Positions 1 through 12,510 of a DNA stretch of 64,000 nucleotides are shown here, in pieces. Source of the stretch: Klebsormidium nitens (Eukaryota > Streptophyta > Klebsormidiophyceae > Klebsormidiales > Klebsormidiaceae); contig DF237105.1 in NCBI GenBank assembly GCA_000708835.1, positions 33,783-97,782 on the forward strand. Reading direction: 5' to 3'. Within the stretch, counting starts at the first letter, position 1. Each line of letters opens with the position of its first letter. A model generated the notes under the pieces. The model ran no database searches and was not told where the DNA came from. It was given only the letters and a program-made list of their open reading frames with translations. Made by a program: the position numbers and the translations under genes.

Positions 1-35
1 TGAAATCCGTCTGACTCGTAACTTCTACTCCACAG

Positions 36-3000
36 GCGTTGTTGCCGTCGGAGATTGAGGGGGAGACTTCCGCAGCCCTCGTGCTGGACGTCGAGAAGAG
101 CGATACGAGGTAGACCGTTAGCTTTTCCGTTCTTTTTACCCTGAGATGATTCGCGGTTTGAAGCTTGTATCGGGCTCGGGTCTGGTGCACTGTATAGTCT
201 CGTTGCAGACTATGGTCGATTCCTTGCAGAGTGCTGCCTCGTTTTCGCTGCTGCAGTGACTGGTGCGCATTCCCGCACATGCTTCGATACTGCTGGCTTT
301 ACGTTCCAGACCCAAACATTCATCTTAGGACCTGCAAGTTGGCCCTCATCGTGGAACAACCGCGGCCTGTAATTCTTGACCAGATTTTGTTTGGACAACC
401 ACGTTCCTTGCATCATTCCTTCGAGAGAAGCCCACAAATATCAAGGGTGAGATGGTAAATCAAAGAATCGACGGAATGTTTGCACACTTTCGCTCTTATA
501 AGTAGGCGAGTTCGGTTCGTAGCTGCGCTATTTCTTTTTGACAAGCTGCTTGGTCTCTAGTTGCTCACATTTCCGCTACTAATTGGTCCTGACAAGGGGC
601 AATTCTCCTTCTTTGTCCGGCCTCGAAAGCTGGTATCATGATATTGCAAACCTCTTTCTTCGGGAAGGAAGAGCAAGCCAACCGTACTTACTTTTGCCCG
701 TTCTCACTTATCATTTGTAGTGCTCCACGGTCTCCAGTCGGCCATACGATCTACGCGGTCCGTCATATTGAATCTTGTTTAAGCCGTTTCTGGCAACAGT
801 CTTGTCAGCCATCACTATAACAGTCATCCTTTTTCTTGTTGTTTGCAGTGATTCAACGCTCATCCCGCGACACTTGACGCCCCTTCCGTCCGCCGATTCG
901 GCCGCCCGCTCCTCATCCCCAGCACCAGCCGTGGATCCTCCGCGCGTGCCTCGGTTTGCCTCCCTCTGGAGCAATTCCCTGGCCGCGAATTCCTCGCTGG
1001 TGGTAACGGACGTCTTCCAATAAAAGACCCTCGGAATGGCGTCGCATTCCCCCCGAAGCTGATCTCGACTTTGTCCGGGCTTCACATCGACCCCCCCGAC
1101 TCGGTAAACCCGCCGAATCCGGGAGATGGGGATAAGGGTCATCCGGGCAGCCGGGGGAACAGCGACGTCTGGTTTACTGGTACCTCTAGTCCGGGAGTGA
1201 CATTCCCGCCCACCATGTTCGGTTCCGGACCCAGTAGCGAATCGGTGCAAAGCCTTTCGCCGCTCCGCCCCTTGCCCCTTCTCGACGAGCACAGGGCGTA
1301 TTCCCATCCGGAAGATTCCATGGTGTCATCACGCCAGGAGGCTAGGGCGGAGCAGATGTACCGCGACATGGCGCCTCTCCGGTTCGCGAACAACCGGCCC
1401 CGCAGCGATGTGAATATCCCCCAGGAGCCGCAGGTGACCAGAGCGGCGCTCGCGGCTTGCTCGTTCTCGAGCGGATTCTCGGGGGGGTCCCCCGCGAGCG
1501 CGAAGGTGTCGGGGGCCAAGTCCGCAATGGACGTATTCAGACGGTCCGAGGGGCTTAGTTTCATGCGCATGTACGGCGGATTCCGGAACGATTGCGCGGT
1601 GCGCGAGGCTCTGAGCGCACCCCGCGAGGGTGTGATTGTGCCCCGCGAAGTTGTGAATGTCCCCCGGGATGGTGTGAACGGCCCCCGCAACGGCGCCAAC
1701 ATGCCCCGCGATGGTGTGAACGTGTCTCGCGACGGGCTGAACGTGCCCCGCGATGTTGAGCTCAGCAATGGTGGTCATATTATGACAGCGTTCTCGAGGG
1801 CTCCCGACGGGTCACTTCCCAAGCAGAAGGAGGGCTCTCGGCTGAGTATGGCGTTCGAGCAAGAGCGTCGGACCGAGATGGACGGGGACACCGCCCTGCA
1901 TTTGGAGGTGAGGTCGTTTCTTCTGATTCATTGGGTTTGCCCTTGCGGGGAGGTGTCGAGCGCTTAAATTGCTGGGGAGGCGATGTAAAAACAGACGTGT
2001 TTGTTATTTCTTTTCAAGGACTCGTGAAATCTCCAAACTGGGGTTGAAGGGGGCTGTTGAGCCACCTAAAACGAGCAGAACTTTACTTACGTAGGTCAGG
2101 ACTTCGTCTGCCAACCTTCCTCTGATTTAGCAGATTCCATAAGCGGATAGTACAATCAACATCTTTCTTGTCGTTCCGCAATTCTACCGCACCCATCAAC
2201 TGTCTCTACGACGAGCGGCTTTTTTGAACCCTGACAGAATTGATTCCATCAATCCTGCGCACTTAATGGTCAACAAAGTAATGGTCAACAAAGTTCTTTC
2301 CTTTCCCAATGCTCCCAGCAGCTACTGCGCAACCTTTCACGATTTGCAGCGAGGTCCACTTCCTTCCGTAGACTCCATTCGACACATTTTGAAAACTTCC
2401 ATTGCTTGAGTGTTTCCTGTCGAGTTCCTTCCCTATTCGCAGTTCTACCGCTCCCAGCAGCTATTTCTACCGGGCAAGGCCCCCACCCGCCCTGCAGTTC
2501 ACGACCCCTGGCCTTTTAGTTTTTACCGCACATCTCATTCAACATGTAAGAGGAAGGTCGTAGGAACGGATTCTCCAGTTTTTAACATCTTACCAGCCAG
2601 TTTCGTCCCTTTTTTCCAGTTCTACCGCATCCAGCAGCTGTCCCTTACCGGTCAAGCCCCCCGTGCTTGGGTCCTGGATCTCTGCTATCTTTTCCTTCAT
2701 CTTAACTCTTATCGTAACACACCTACTCGGACAGCGCTATGATAGCGGGAGCTATATCCGACTTGTATCTCAAGGTGCTCTAACGAATCTTGATTTTGCT
2801 TCGCAGTTCTACCGGTCCCAGCAGCTGTCCCTACCGGCCAAGCCCCCCGGGCGCGCCGCAGCCTACGACCCCTGGGCTCGCAACCCGGGGTTCTATCCCG
2901 AGGCTCTGGATCATCGCTCGGACAAGGGCGATTCCATCTTCGTCGAGTTTTCGCCGCAGGACGACCTGTGCCCCAAATTGAATATCAATCAGCTGCCGGC

Positions 3001-5019
3001 GAAGTTCGTGGCGACGTTCCTCTTGGGGGATTCGAACCGGCCACGGTTCGAGTTGTGAGTAGTTCCTCTGAACCGGCCACGAATTGAGGACTGAGTCGCT
3101 CGTCTCAAATTCTCGTGGCGTCTTCACCGGCCAGACTTCTGGGTCCACTTTACTGGGTCCTGTGGAGGAACGCCAATCGCCCAGTGACTCGCATGTACAA
3201 GCTTCCTTGACTTTTTCTATCTTAACCTTCCCGGGCAATCCGATCGGTCGGAATCTACTAATCGACGTGCTCTTCCGGTTTGAAAAATTGGCAGGGGATG
3301 TCATATACCCAGTAAATGTGTTGCTTGTCCAAGCGTTCTTGCTTCTTTGATCGGCCGGGCTTCCAGTATGAATTACCACCCCGCTATGCTCCCAGCGAGT
3401 CGACCGGGTCAGGACTCGAGTAGTCGGTCATCTGTTCGAACCTAAGCGGATGGAATTGAATCGAATCGGTCGGAGTGTTTTCCTATAGTCTGTTTTTGAA
3501 GAATGTGAAATGACCAGGCACTGGAAAGTGACTGCGTACCTAGGGTTTGCGGAAACGCCAATATGTGTTCAGGGAATCGAGTCATGTTTTCGTTTCCGTT
3601 GGATTCTTTCGGTGCTGCCCGGTGAAAGTAGCGACTTGCCCCTTTGGTTCTTGGAGACGTAAGTTCTGTTCCACTCTCGCACTTAAGGTCCTTAAGCCTT
3701 CTCTTGAAATCTCCTTCTGAGTGGTCTTCACCTTTGTTGCGGGAAAGTAAACTCTTAGTTCCGAAATAATCATGATTCTGATTCGCGGTCTCCATCTCCT
3801 TGCAGCAACGCTGCACAGTATGCAAAACGGTTCTTCTCTTGCTACGGCGCCGTTTCCAAGACGCTGGTGCGCGAGAACAAGAACCACCCCCGCAAGTGGT
3901 TCGCGATCGTGGAGTTCAGCTACTGGACCAACGAGGAAGTGCGCCAGAGGTTGGTGGCTGGGGAGCAGATCCGACTCACCGACTTCTTTGGTAAGGTGCC
4001 CCGCTTTCCGTCTTCGTTCTCCTCTTCTTCCTGGTTCTTCTGGCTTTCCTCTTGCTCTTCGATTGATGAGAAATTGCGCCAAAGTCCTTGCCGTTTGGGA
4101 ACGGATTCGGTTTGCAAGCCCTCTTTGGAAGTTCCCTTCTTTGCTGCTGCTACTTTTCTACCTACTGTTTGCTTTCATCTGCTCTTTCAGAAACAAAGAA
4201 ACTGAAGGTTGACTCGGTTGGTGTTTGTTTTCGTCGATACTTATTCCTGTTTTATTCACATATTTTCTGAAATATACTGCAGACTTTTCGGAGGGGTAGT
4301 TGCACTTTACTTACAGACCGGATCTTGACTGTCAGCTTGCCCTCGTTTGGACATCGAGTCCGGATGAACGTCAGTGCGCTAATATTCAAGACTAGGGAGT
4401 CTGCTTCTTTTTCTGGAGTCTCAACCTGAACCGGTCGTTTCTTGCAGATGGCGAGGGTGTCTACGTGCAGCGCCACAAGGACAAGCAGAGCTATATGTCG
4501 CGCAACGGGTCGGGGCCTTCCAACGGTCTCCCCTGTCGCCCCGACTGGAAGTACACCGGAATTGACACGCGCCTCGGGAAGCCCCTTTACCGTGGGCCGT
4601 GTTCGATCTGCGGTCGGGAGAGCACCGTTCCCTTCAAACCGGTCGTCAACGGACAGCCCCCACGGTGCCGCACGTGCCTCCCCCAAGATGGGAACTTCGC
4701 TGCCCCGGGGGGGTACGCGCCCCAGGCGATGCCGCACCCCCGCTACGAGGACGCGCGTGTCGGAGGGCTGATGTCGATGCGCGAGGAGACGCTGCGGACG
4801 CTCAGTGTAGATCGTGGCGGGAGCGGGGTGTTCCTGTTCAGGGGACGCGAGGCCGGCCGCAGCGGACACCCCCACTACGGGATGGACCACCAGGGTTTCC
4901 GCGACATCGCCCGCGCGAACCAGAGCTTCGCCGGGGGTGAAGTCAGCAGGGCCTTTGCTGAGGCCACTAGGGGCCACGGTGTTGTCAGCAGGTTTGCCGG
5001 AAGTACGGCAGCTCGGTGA
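36..5019 (+). CDS. RRM-like and CxxC zinc-ribbon protein, five exons (5' end may lie outside window)
   Basis: Exons 36-109, 923-1907, 2807-3054, 3806-3990 and 4448-5019 join with matching phases into 688 codons ending in TGA; every junction has GT and AG. A first exon may lie before base 1. The long second exon is Ser/Pro-rich and disordered-looking, with a 7-residue repeat near its end. Exons 3 and 4 together encode an RRM-like fold: a beta strand, helix, then basic and aromatic strands around KWFAIVEFSYW. The last exon carries two Cys pairs (CSICG... and CRTCL) spaced about 20 residues with a VPFKP stretch between, like CxxC zinc ribbons. An RNA-binding role is inferred from the RRM-like part only; partners and pathway are unknown. 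The domain call is moderate; the exon model is good because five exons agree in phase. Confidence 0.68.
1620..1760 (+). repeat. 21-bp coding minisatellite (PRDGVNV repeat)
   Basis: About six and a half in-frame copies of a 21-base unit encode a 7-residue repeat close to Pro-Arg-Asp-Gly-Val-Asn-Val. Copies differ at silent and replacement sites, so the array is not brand new. It lies in the second exon of the RRM-like gene. Confidence 0.85.
2177..2880 (+). repeat. Four tandem copies of one exon's acceptor and 5' end, three decayed
   Basis: The acceptor and first bases of the exon starting at 2807 (cag then TTCTACCGGTCCCAGCAG) recur upstream at about 2177, 2440 and 2617. The copy at 2440 stays alignable for about 70 bases, as far as the stretch encoding Tyr-Asp-Pro-Trp. 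Only the fourth copy continues an open frame in phase with the flanking exons. This looks like repeated local duplication of an exon head, leaving decoy splice acceptors in the intron. Confidence 0.8.
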
Positions 5020-7467
5020 CGGGAATTGACGCGCGCCCCCAGCAGGGGGAATATCGCCGGATGAGCAGCCTCAGCAGTGCGGATTGAAGCTTCTCGCACC
5101 CTGTCGAGAGGGACGGTTTCGTTTCGGGGGGACTTGGCGGCTTCTCGGGGAAAGGGGCCTCGGAGGCAATGCCAAAGCGGTTTGAAGTCGGGTTGGGTGT
5201 GGAGGAGCGCCGGGAGGGGCTTTGGGGTTGGAACCCCTCGTCGAATGGAGGGGGCTTTGGGGTTGGAACGATGTCTGCTAACGGGGCAGTGGGTAAGTAT
5301 AGGGGGTCTTACCAGCAGTCTTACCTGGATTGAAGTCAACAAATGAATTAACATTTGATCCTGGTCGTTTATATGGGGGGTCTTACCAAACATCTTACCT
5401 GGATTGAAGTCAACAATTGATTAATATTTAATATTGGTCATTTAAAACGGGGGCCTTGCGTGAAGGCACCCCTTGCGTCTTGCGTCTTGCTTGTACAAGT
5501 CATGATGTCGGAAGCTGACTCACCGTCGGCTATCAGGATGGATGTTAATGGTCTGGTGTGGCGACCGGGCTATTTCCGAGGTGTGGGGAAGGTTTAGGGT
5601 GTTACACTTTAGGGTGTAGTGAGAGTGTTCAAATGTAATAAGTATTGTAATTACAGTAATTAATGTAAAGTATAAACGCACTGTTCAAATCTAATGTAGT
5701 ATTGATAATAATGTAATATAATGTAGTGTTCAAATCAGTAATTTTGGACCAGATTGCTTTCCGCATTCCCTTTGCACTCAAAACAAGCTGGTTGATATCC
5801 TTGTTTCGTACCTGAACTGGAAGATTTTGCAAAGGAACGCCCACTTCATTATACCTTTTGGAGGTCAGCGTTGCTTCCAATCGCGGTCCTCGGTAATGAC
5901 AATCTGCTTGCAATAGATATGAGCAAGAGTAAAAGTCATCATGACGAAGGACTCCTAAAATGCACCCTTCGATCCAATCGAAGTCTATGGTAAGTGATCG
6001 ACCCTGAAAGCGCTTATCTATACACTCCGATTCACAACTTTCGTAACCTAATCCGGATGACGTGGCAATTTGACCGGCCGGCCGGGTTACGGTTAACATG
6101 AACTTCAGTTGTATTCTCAAACCCAACAAATTTGAGGAGAACTCTATATAAGATTAAATAGCCACCGATGCGCCAGCATTTGTGCCAGTGTTGTGCCTTT
6201 CAACCCTTTGCCTTCGCCCAAGTCCGTGGCCGAGCTGAGCGCCTAGCGCGAGGTCGCGGGTTCGAGCCCCACTCCATGCATTTTTTTCTTTTTTGCATGC
6301 TTCACTTTTTGATGGGCAAAACTCGCGTGCTCGATAAATAGGTTCGTTACCAATGAATTGGGGCTGACAAGCGACTCCTAAGATTTATATTTGCAAAGCT
6401 TTTGGGCCCCCACAAAACTCCATAAGCTTTCCTTCCATTTTGTACGAGGGCCACCGGCTGTCGGGAACGGCTTTTTCAACAAAAGCCGTGGGGGCAACAC
6501 AAACAAACCTTTGTGCTTACAAATCACAATTCAAAGTGACTCCAATCCATTTGAAGTTGCCAGGACTACAGCATTACCGCATGGGGGCAACCCACAGATG
6601 GGGCAAAAATAAAGCCATTCGGCAAAAGTCATAGCATTTTACAGACATTTTTGTGCCGACCACGTCACATCACCTTTTGAGGTACTTGCACCTCAAACAT
6701 GTCTTTTTGGGAGTTGGCTAAATTTTGAAATTTATAAACCATCACTGACCGGCCTCAATCCCTTGTAGGGTTAAAAAATTTGCGTTAAAAAACTTCTGAA
6801 TCATCGGGCTGTATTCATGTTTTTAGCAACCACAAAACCATTTCCTGCAACACATCACGATGCCCACTGGATGCTACCACCCATAAAATAAGTGACTTAG
6901 GCGTTGTTGACCCGAATAAGCCCGTTTGATGCTTCCCACTCGTCGCCAACTGAAACATAACAACCTGCATGAAGGAGCGTGAAGCTTGCCTTAGTAGTCA
7001 AAAGCATACTCCCTTTCTGCCAATATGTTTCCAATAAGCCGAGACCACGTTCTAGGACAAGGGCTGGAGGTCGGAAAGGGCAGATTCGATCGTTATGGAT
7101 GTACAGGTTGGCTGCTTCCATCCCTAAAAAGGTAGTAGACTGTATATACCTCCATTATCTTCAATCCGGCATGTCTTTGACCAGCTCAACAAGATGGGAC
7201 TCAACCACAATCAAACTAGACGATGCTCATGCCGACAACAAACAAGAATTACGGTAGAGCTGATAGCACGAGAGAAACGAGGAGCGTTTCTAAGCCTGTA
7301 CCCTTTTGGCTACTGTACACACCCCAACTTTTCTTGCATGCACGCAGTGTGCTGGTGAATATAGCCAGTGTAAGAAGCTCTCAATGAAAGCAAAGTTGCC
7401 CTCCACTCTTGCCAGTATCTGGAAGCATCAAAGACAACTCTGAAGACCGGGGGGGGGGCATGCTTAC
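5020..7467. other. Gene-poor stretch after the first gene
   Basis: 5296-5369 and 5370-5443 are two diverged copies of a ~74-bp tandem unit sharing tcttacctggattgaagtca. 5620-5740 is AT-rich with repeated gtgttcaaat. A 166-codon minus-strand frame at 5629-6129 has no recognisable motif and an AT-rich tail, so it is not called. Apart from the tRNA-like element at 6200-6294, nothing supportable is seen. Confidence 0.5.
6200..6294 (+). ncRNA. tRNA-related pol III element (SINE head or tRNA relic)
   Basis: An A-box-like GTGGCCGAGCTG (6226-6237) is followed 22 bases later by a B-box-like GGTTCGAGCCC (6259-6269) within a T-arm-like stem, then a T run with one C (6281-6294) that would stop RNA polymerase III. 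The box spacing is too short for a full tRNA with an anticodon arm, so a tRNA-derived SINE head or a shrunken tRNA is more likely. No clear target duplication or tail was found around it. Confidence 0.5.
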
Positions 7468-7779
7468 CTTACCAGTTGCGGATGTCGTCGTGAAGCCATA
7501 GACGGCACCATGAACAGTGGCATTCGTGACTGACTAACCGCTTCCCACGATGTATGTTGACTTGCCGGCCAGGTCATAGGTGTAATTGCCGATCCGGGTG
7601 CCATTGGCGGAATAAAGGTTAGCCGAAATTGTGTTTTTATCACTAATATCTGCTCCGGCGGTTAGCACATGCATGTACAAGAGTGCGTCATTAATCCACA
7701 TTTCGTCGGCGGCGCCGAAACCATCTGAGCTAGATGTGTTTTCTTTGAACATCCCTCTCGAGTTTTCTCGCACTACGGA
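7468..7779 (-). pseudogene. Beta-rich protein exon with in-frame TAG
   Basis: On the minus strand an exon runs from an acceptor near 7779 (gatccag then TCCGTAGTG) to a strong donor AAG/GTAAGC at 7468. It encodes a Gly/Thr/Asn-rich, beta-looking stretch including SANLYSANGTRIGNYTYD. An in-frame TAG at 7536-7534 interrupts it, but the frame stays open and of similar character afterwards (SVTNATVHGAVYG) as far as the donor. The pattern faintly recalls dirigent or allene-oxide-cyclase barrels; that is a weak guess. No partner exons were identified. Confidence 0.35.
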
Positions 7780-8266
7780 CTGGATCGTTTTCTGAGATTT
7801 GTAAAGCCAAAGAAACGTGCACGGTTTAAAAGGATCGGACGGCTTGAAATGATACTTGACAAATCAGCATCAATGAGATGTCACGCAGCCGGTCTTTCAA
7901 ATGTTACCACCCATAAAGAACTGTTTAAGGAAAGCACAATGTATAGCTCACCATGACTTTACACCTCATCTTTTATAATCTAACCTAGCAAGGAAGCCAA
8001 ATGAGATGGCCACTCTTTAATTTAAACTTGCATGCGCACCTTCCCTGCTTCGCTCCAATCTCCTTCGGAGAGAGGCTCTTCGCTCCCCGAAGGGAATTGG
8101 ATCTTTTGCAAAACTGCGGCACGATGTTATGGTATGAGTAACTACTTTGTCAAGTGCTTCCCACCGAACCCACCAGCTCTCACAACATTTACGAGGCATG
8201 GAAAGCGCTTCTACATCGCTTGAGGGCGCTTGATTGGGAGGCACCGGAGGTTGGGGTACTGATGAC

Positions 8267-9346
8267 ATGGAAGGCAAATTCCATGAGCTGCACCGCATGA
8301 TGCAGCCGGAGCGCAGCTACTCCCAAGTTCCCGAAGGATTGATGGAGCTGCTAGGGGCGCGGGCCGCCGAGCTGTACAGCAAGGCCGCCGACCAGGGCTA
8401 CGTGAGGGGGCATTGCAACCTAGGCGGGTGCTTCGAGCACGGCAGGGGCGTGGAGAAGGACTAGGCGCGCGCAGCCGAGCTGTACGCGAAGGCCGCCGAG
8501 CGGGGCTATGCGACGCCGCAGTGCAACCTGGGCTGGTGCTACCAGCACGGCAGGGGCGTGGAGAAGGACGAGGTGCGCGCTGCCGGGCTGTACGCGCAGG
8601 CCGCCGAGCAGGGCCTCGCGAGGGCGCAGTGCAACCTGGGCGTGTGCTACGAGCACGGCAAGGGCGTGGAGAAGGACGAGGCGCGCGCCGCCGGGCTGTA
8701 TGCGACGGCCGCCGACGAGGGGCAACGAGGGCACGCGGCGTGAGCTCCAATGAGCCTCGCATTGTGGTACCGACATCAAAATGCCGCTGGGCCCGGAGCA
8801 CCCGGACGTGGCGGCGTCGCTCAACAACATGGCGATCCTGCTGGCCAGCCAGGGCCTGTGCGCGAATGTGCTGCCGCTGTACGAGCGCGCCCTGCGCATC
8901 GGGGCAGGGGGCGGAGCACCCGGATTTGGTGACCACGCTGAACCACACGGCGGGCCTGCTGGAGAAGCAGGGCGAGTACGCGAAGCCGCTGCCGCTTTTT
9001 GAGCGCGCCCTGCGCGTCAGGGAGGGGGCGCTAGGGCCGGAGCACCCGCATGTCGCATCATCGCTGAACGACATGTCGGGGTTGCTAGAAAACCAGGGTA
9101 AGTCTGCAAAGGCGATGTCGCTGTACGTGCGCGCCCTCCGAATCGGGGAGAAGGCGCTGAGGCCCGGGTCACCCGGACCTGGTGACGTCGCTGAACAACA
9201 TGGCGGGTCTGCTGCCGAACAGGGGCGAGTTCGCGAAGGCCCTGCCACGTTTCGAGCGCGCTCTGCGTATCGGGCAAAAAGTGCTGGGGCCAGAGAACCC
9301 GAGTGTTGCTATATCTCGTCAGAATCTCGCCATTGCCCGACAATAA
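8267..9346 (+). pseudogene. Sel1-repeat plus kinesin-light-chain-type TPR protein, broken
   Basis: From ATG 8267 the frame encodes Sel1-type repeats (AAELYxKAAEQG, CNLGxCYEHGxGVEKD). The first repeat ends at an in-frame TAG (8462-8464) where Glu or Gln is expected, and two more follow in the same frame. A TGA at about 8741 ends this part in mid-repeat, and the sequence then jumps to 42-residue kinesin-light-chain-like TPR repeats (LGPEHPDVAxSLNNMAxLL). Frame changes near 8903 and 9165 carry the repeats through two more frames to TAA at 9344-9346. There are no introns. Such proteins are usually protein-binding scaffolds. One stop, two frameshifts and an abrupt Sel1-to-TPR junction mark it as a pseudogene, possibly a fusion of two relatives. 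Confidence 0.75.
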
Positions 9347-12300
9347 GCGGCCAGTTTGGACGAGACAAGACAACATTATTAGAATTCGTGTTGTTGCATG
9401 CTGTGATAGCGACAGTTCAAAGGAAACACCGGTTGGCGCTCGTGCGGCTCATAGTATATATTTTCAGACATTACATGACAAGAGCAACATGGGGACGCAA
9501 GACAAGAGCGTGATGATGAACCTCGATATGGCTCCTTCCATCGGTGTATACTAGGAAGGACCACGACTCCTCAAAAAGCTCCAGACGTTGTCGTCTTGGG
9601 GTTTTAGGAGGGTAATATTGTCTCTGAGCAAGAACGACTACCCGTCTCATTGCTACTTTGTGATTTTACTAGGAAATCGAAGAACGCAATCGCTCGACTC
9701 GTTTGAGCTTTACCTTTTTGACGATAATCATGCTTTGCACCCCTAAAGAAGTCAATGACGCTTATGTGCGTGATTGAAAACAATTCGTTGGATAACTTGT
9801 ATTTTACGCAATACGTATGTACAAGCGGGAGCCACATGATGCATTCCTACTACATCCGTCCATTACACGCCGCTACACAAACGTCGAGCAGGCTACCTGC
9901 TTGATAAATAAGTCTGCTGCAGGTCCTTGAGATTCCTTTCTCCGAGTTTCATCCCTTTATATCGAAACAACGTCAAGCACAGCAAGTTTGGGTGTCCATG
10001 GCCAATGGAAGTTTTCGATCGCGCACACTTTGTGGAAAATCGAAGTCGAACATAGTCCTGGCTCTTTATGTTGGCATAGTTACTGCAAGAAATACTTGAT
10101 TGCATTAGTCCTGGATTGCTCCCATCACGTCTCCAATACGGCCGAATAATGAGGCACTAAATGGATATCAACACGTTTTAAAGATACGTATAGACTTTTT
10201 GATGCGTGTACTACTGCGGATATTCAAAGAAATGACATATTGATTTTCCATGTGAGCTCAAGTAGTTCGGTATAATTACAGGCCCACTAACACACAGCTC
10301 AGGTTTACTCAAATCCCTTTGAGTTTTGGCAGAAAATTGCCACCTTGCTCTGATATTCCTGACTGTACATTTGCAAGATTCATAGATCTCTGACAGATGG
10401 AGTAATCTGGAAGAAGCACTATACCCAGCTTTTGGGCAACTGCAGAAACGCTTGACGGAATTCGAGCCCGCACTGAAAGCAGGGCAAGTCTGATACACAG
10501 CAACTTCAGAAGACTTCAGCGACAAAATAGTTTGGAACAATACCTCAATTTTTCCAAACAAGATCCCTTAGGGCGACTCCAGCACAAGGTTTGTCTCCAG
10601 CTGCCCCTGCCGCATCCAATTGCATCTTGACGGCGCAGCAAGTGGCTGAATCGATTTGCTGCCTGATCAACACAATGCAGGATGCCGGATGTCTGGCTCC
10701 TTGCAACAGCTAGATAAGAGTCAAGTCAGATACACTTGCACGCAGTACCTGCTGTAAACAATTGGTAATATTGCTGTATGTGGCACCTAATACCAACTGT
10801 CATGAAGATTAAACTGCAGTACCTGAATCAAAAAGCGCGGATGAAAGTTCAAAGGAGAATGAGCTGGGCGTTTCTTTATGTTCGTCAGGAAGAAACGATA
10901 TTGGTCTCCTCAAGCTTCTCATCATTTCTCAGCTGTACCCGTTTTTGAGCTGGGGGATGTGAAGTAATCCTTTTTTGGGTTTATTTTCTCGATGACTTTC
11001 ACCAACGGTTTGGTCCCCACAAGCTGCTTAGGCCCAACCTTATGAACTTTGCCTATGGAAACCTTCCCCACAAGGTCTCGCGATTTTGGTCCTGAGCGAA
11101 CAGGCGCCGTGCATTCCTTCAGGAGACCTTGCATGTGGGTCGGACTTTTCCCCAAACCTGCCCAAATGTTAATGAATACGCAAGCAGGTGTCTACAGCTT
11201 GCTGATTCTCGAGTCATTCAACCGATGCTCACTGCACAATCTCCGCCATTGAGGCTAAATTTCACAGTTCACAGGGGGCAACCTTAGGTCTTCTCTTGGT
11301 CCCGCATGATCACCGTCTTACAAACCTCTCAAACTGAAAGCAAAGGTGCACCAAGCGAATGCATGCGGCTATACTGACGGTCCTTTATGCGCATGCAAGA
11401 TCTGTCAGCTGAAGGTTTCCACATTAAACTTGTGCATGTGGGAATAAGTAAACACAAGTCACCTTGCGGAGCATCAGAATTTTACCCTAGATTGAAATCA
11501 TGTGTATTCTTGTGGGGCTTATGACCAACTAATGCGTACAATCAAAAACAGTGCGTTGGCCAAGCCAACTCAATGTCAGAATACGTTGTTGACACACGGC
11601 CAGATAAATGGATAGGGTTTGGAGTCAAACATGACACAATGTAAGCCACGTGTGACAAGCACATGCTGCATTGAAGGTGATCATGTCAGCGAACAACCCT
11701 GGCCGTACGATATCGTACGTAAACCATACCATACGCTGAGCATGACGTGACACAAATACATTATTCTTGCATTAGCAATACAGGGTCCAAATCTATTTAG
11801 CATGTGGAGCTCGGGGCTTAGTTTTGTTGCTACAAAACGTCCACGGTGGCAGCAGCGTGGCAGTATCGACGGTGGCCGTGGCGCGATCACAATTTTGATC
11901 GAATTTGACTCAAAATCCGAGCCGAGCCGAGCCCGAGCCGAGCAAAATCGGACGGTTGTGAGCCCGGGCTGGCCGAAGTGCGAGGGTGTCCGAGTGTACG
12001 CGCGCAGAACGCGGAGTTTCGCGATGACCCGAAGCAGTCGTATTCACCCGGCGCTTCTGCATTAATTTTGCGAAACGCCGTCGGACGGTTGAGAGTCGGG
12101 GCTGGTCCGAAGTGCGTAAGTGTCCGTCTGTGCGCGCTGATCATGGGACGTACGGACCATTTAGAAACCGGGCTGTCCGAAGTGCGTGGATGTCCCAAAG
12201 TGCGCGCAGCTCACGGAAGTTTGGGCCGTCTTCAATTGAAATAGCTCTATTTCATCTCGAGTAGGTGGTAGGCCCGGACGTCCTATAGCTATCATATTTG

Positions 12301-12510
12301 AACGCAAGTGACTGCGTTTGACCAGAAATTGTCAACAATATCGAGATTTCATCAGAGGGATGGAAGAGCAAGTCATCCATATAAGCGATACCACTTATCT
12401 GTCAAACCTTTTGCATGAGATATCGAGCCCTTGTAAGCGTTTGCTGACGATCCATGTGTCCATGAGGGGATTTTGGAAAGGACCGGTGTGCCCAGAATCT
12501 ACCAGGCAAA
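9347..12510. other. Long stretch without supportable genes
   Basis: No spliced or single-exon gene stands out. A basic 77-codon minus-strand frame (10922-11155) has no recognisable motif. The composition is AT-leaning with many short frames on both strands. The only structured part is the GC-rich repeat cluster at 11925-12225, listed separately. Confidence 0.45.
11925..12225. repeat. GC-rich repeat cluster with CCGAAGTGCG modules
   Basis: A gccgagccgagcc run opens the cluster. A ~35-base module (ggctg.ccgaagtgcg...tgtcc...gtgcgcgc) then occurs at about 11966, 12098 and 12169. The sequence is GC-rich against an AT-leaning background. Its TGTCCGAGTGT core resembles the ~105-bp repeats near 27 kb, which may point to a common family. 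Confidence 0.55.

Noticed and set aside
1139-1778. Minus-strand frames of 149-209 codons with Ser/Thr/Pro or His/Ala repeats
   Set aside because: They are the antisense of the 21-bp coding repeat and Ser/Pro-rich exon of the first gene.
5629-6129. Minus-strand frame of 166 codons
   Set aside because: No recognisable motif, an AT-rich Asn/Tyr/Ile tail, no splice partner; treated as chance although a small gene cannot be excluded.
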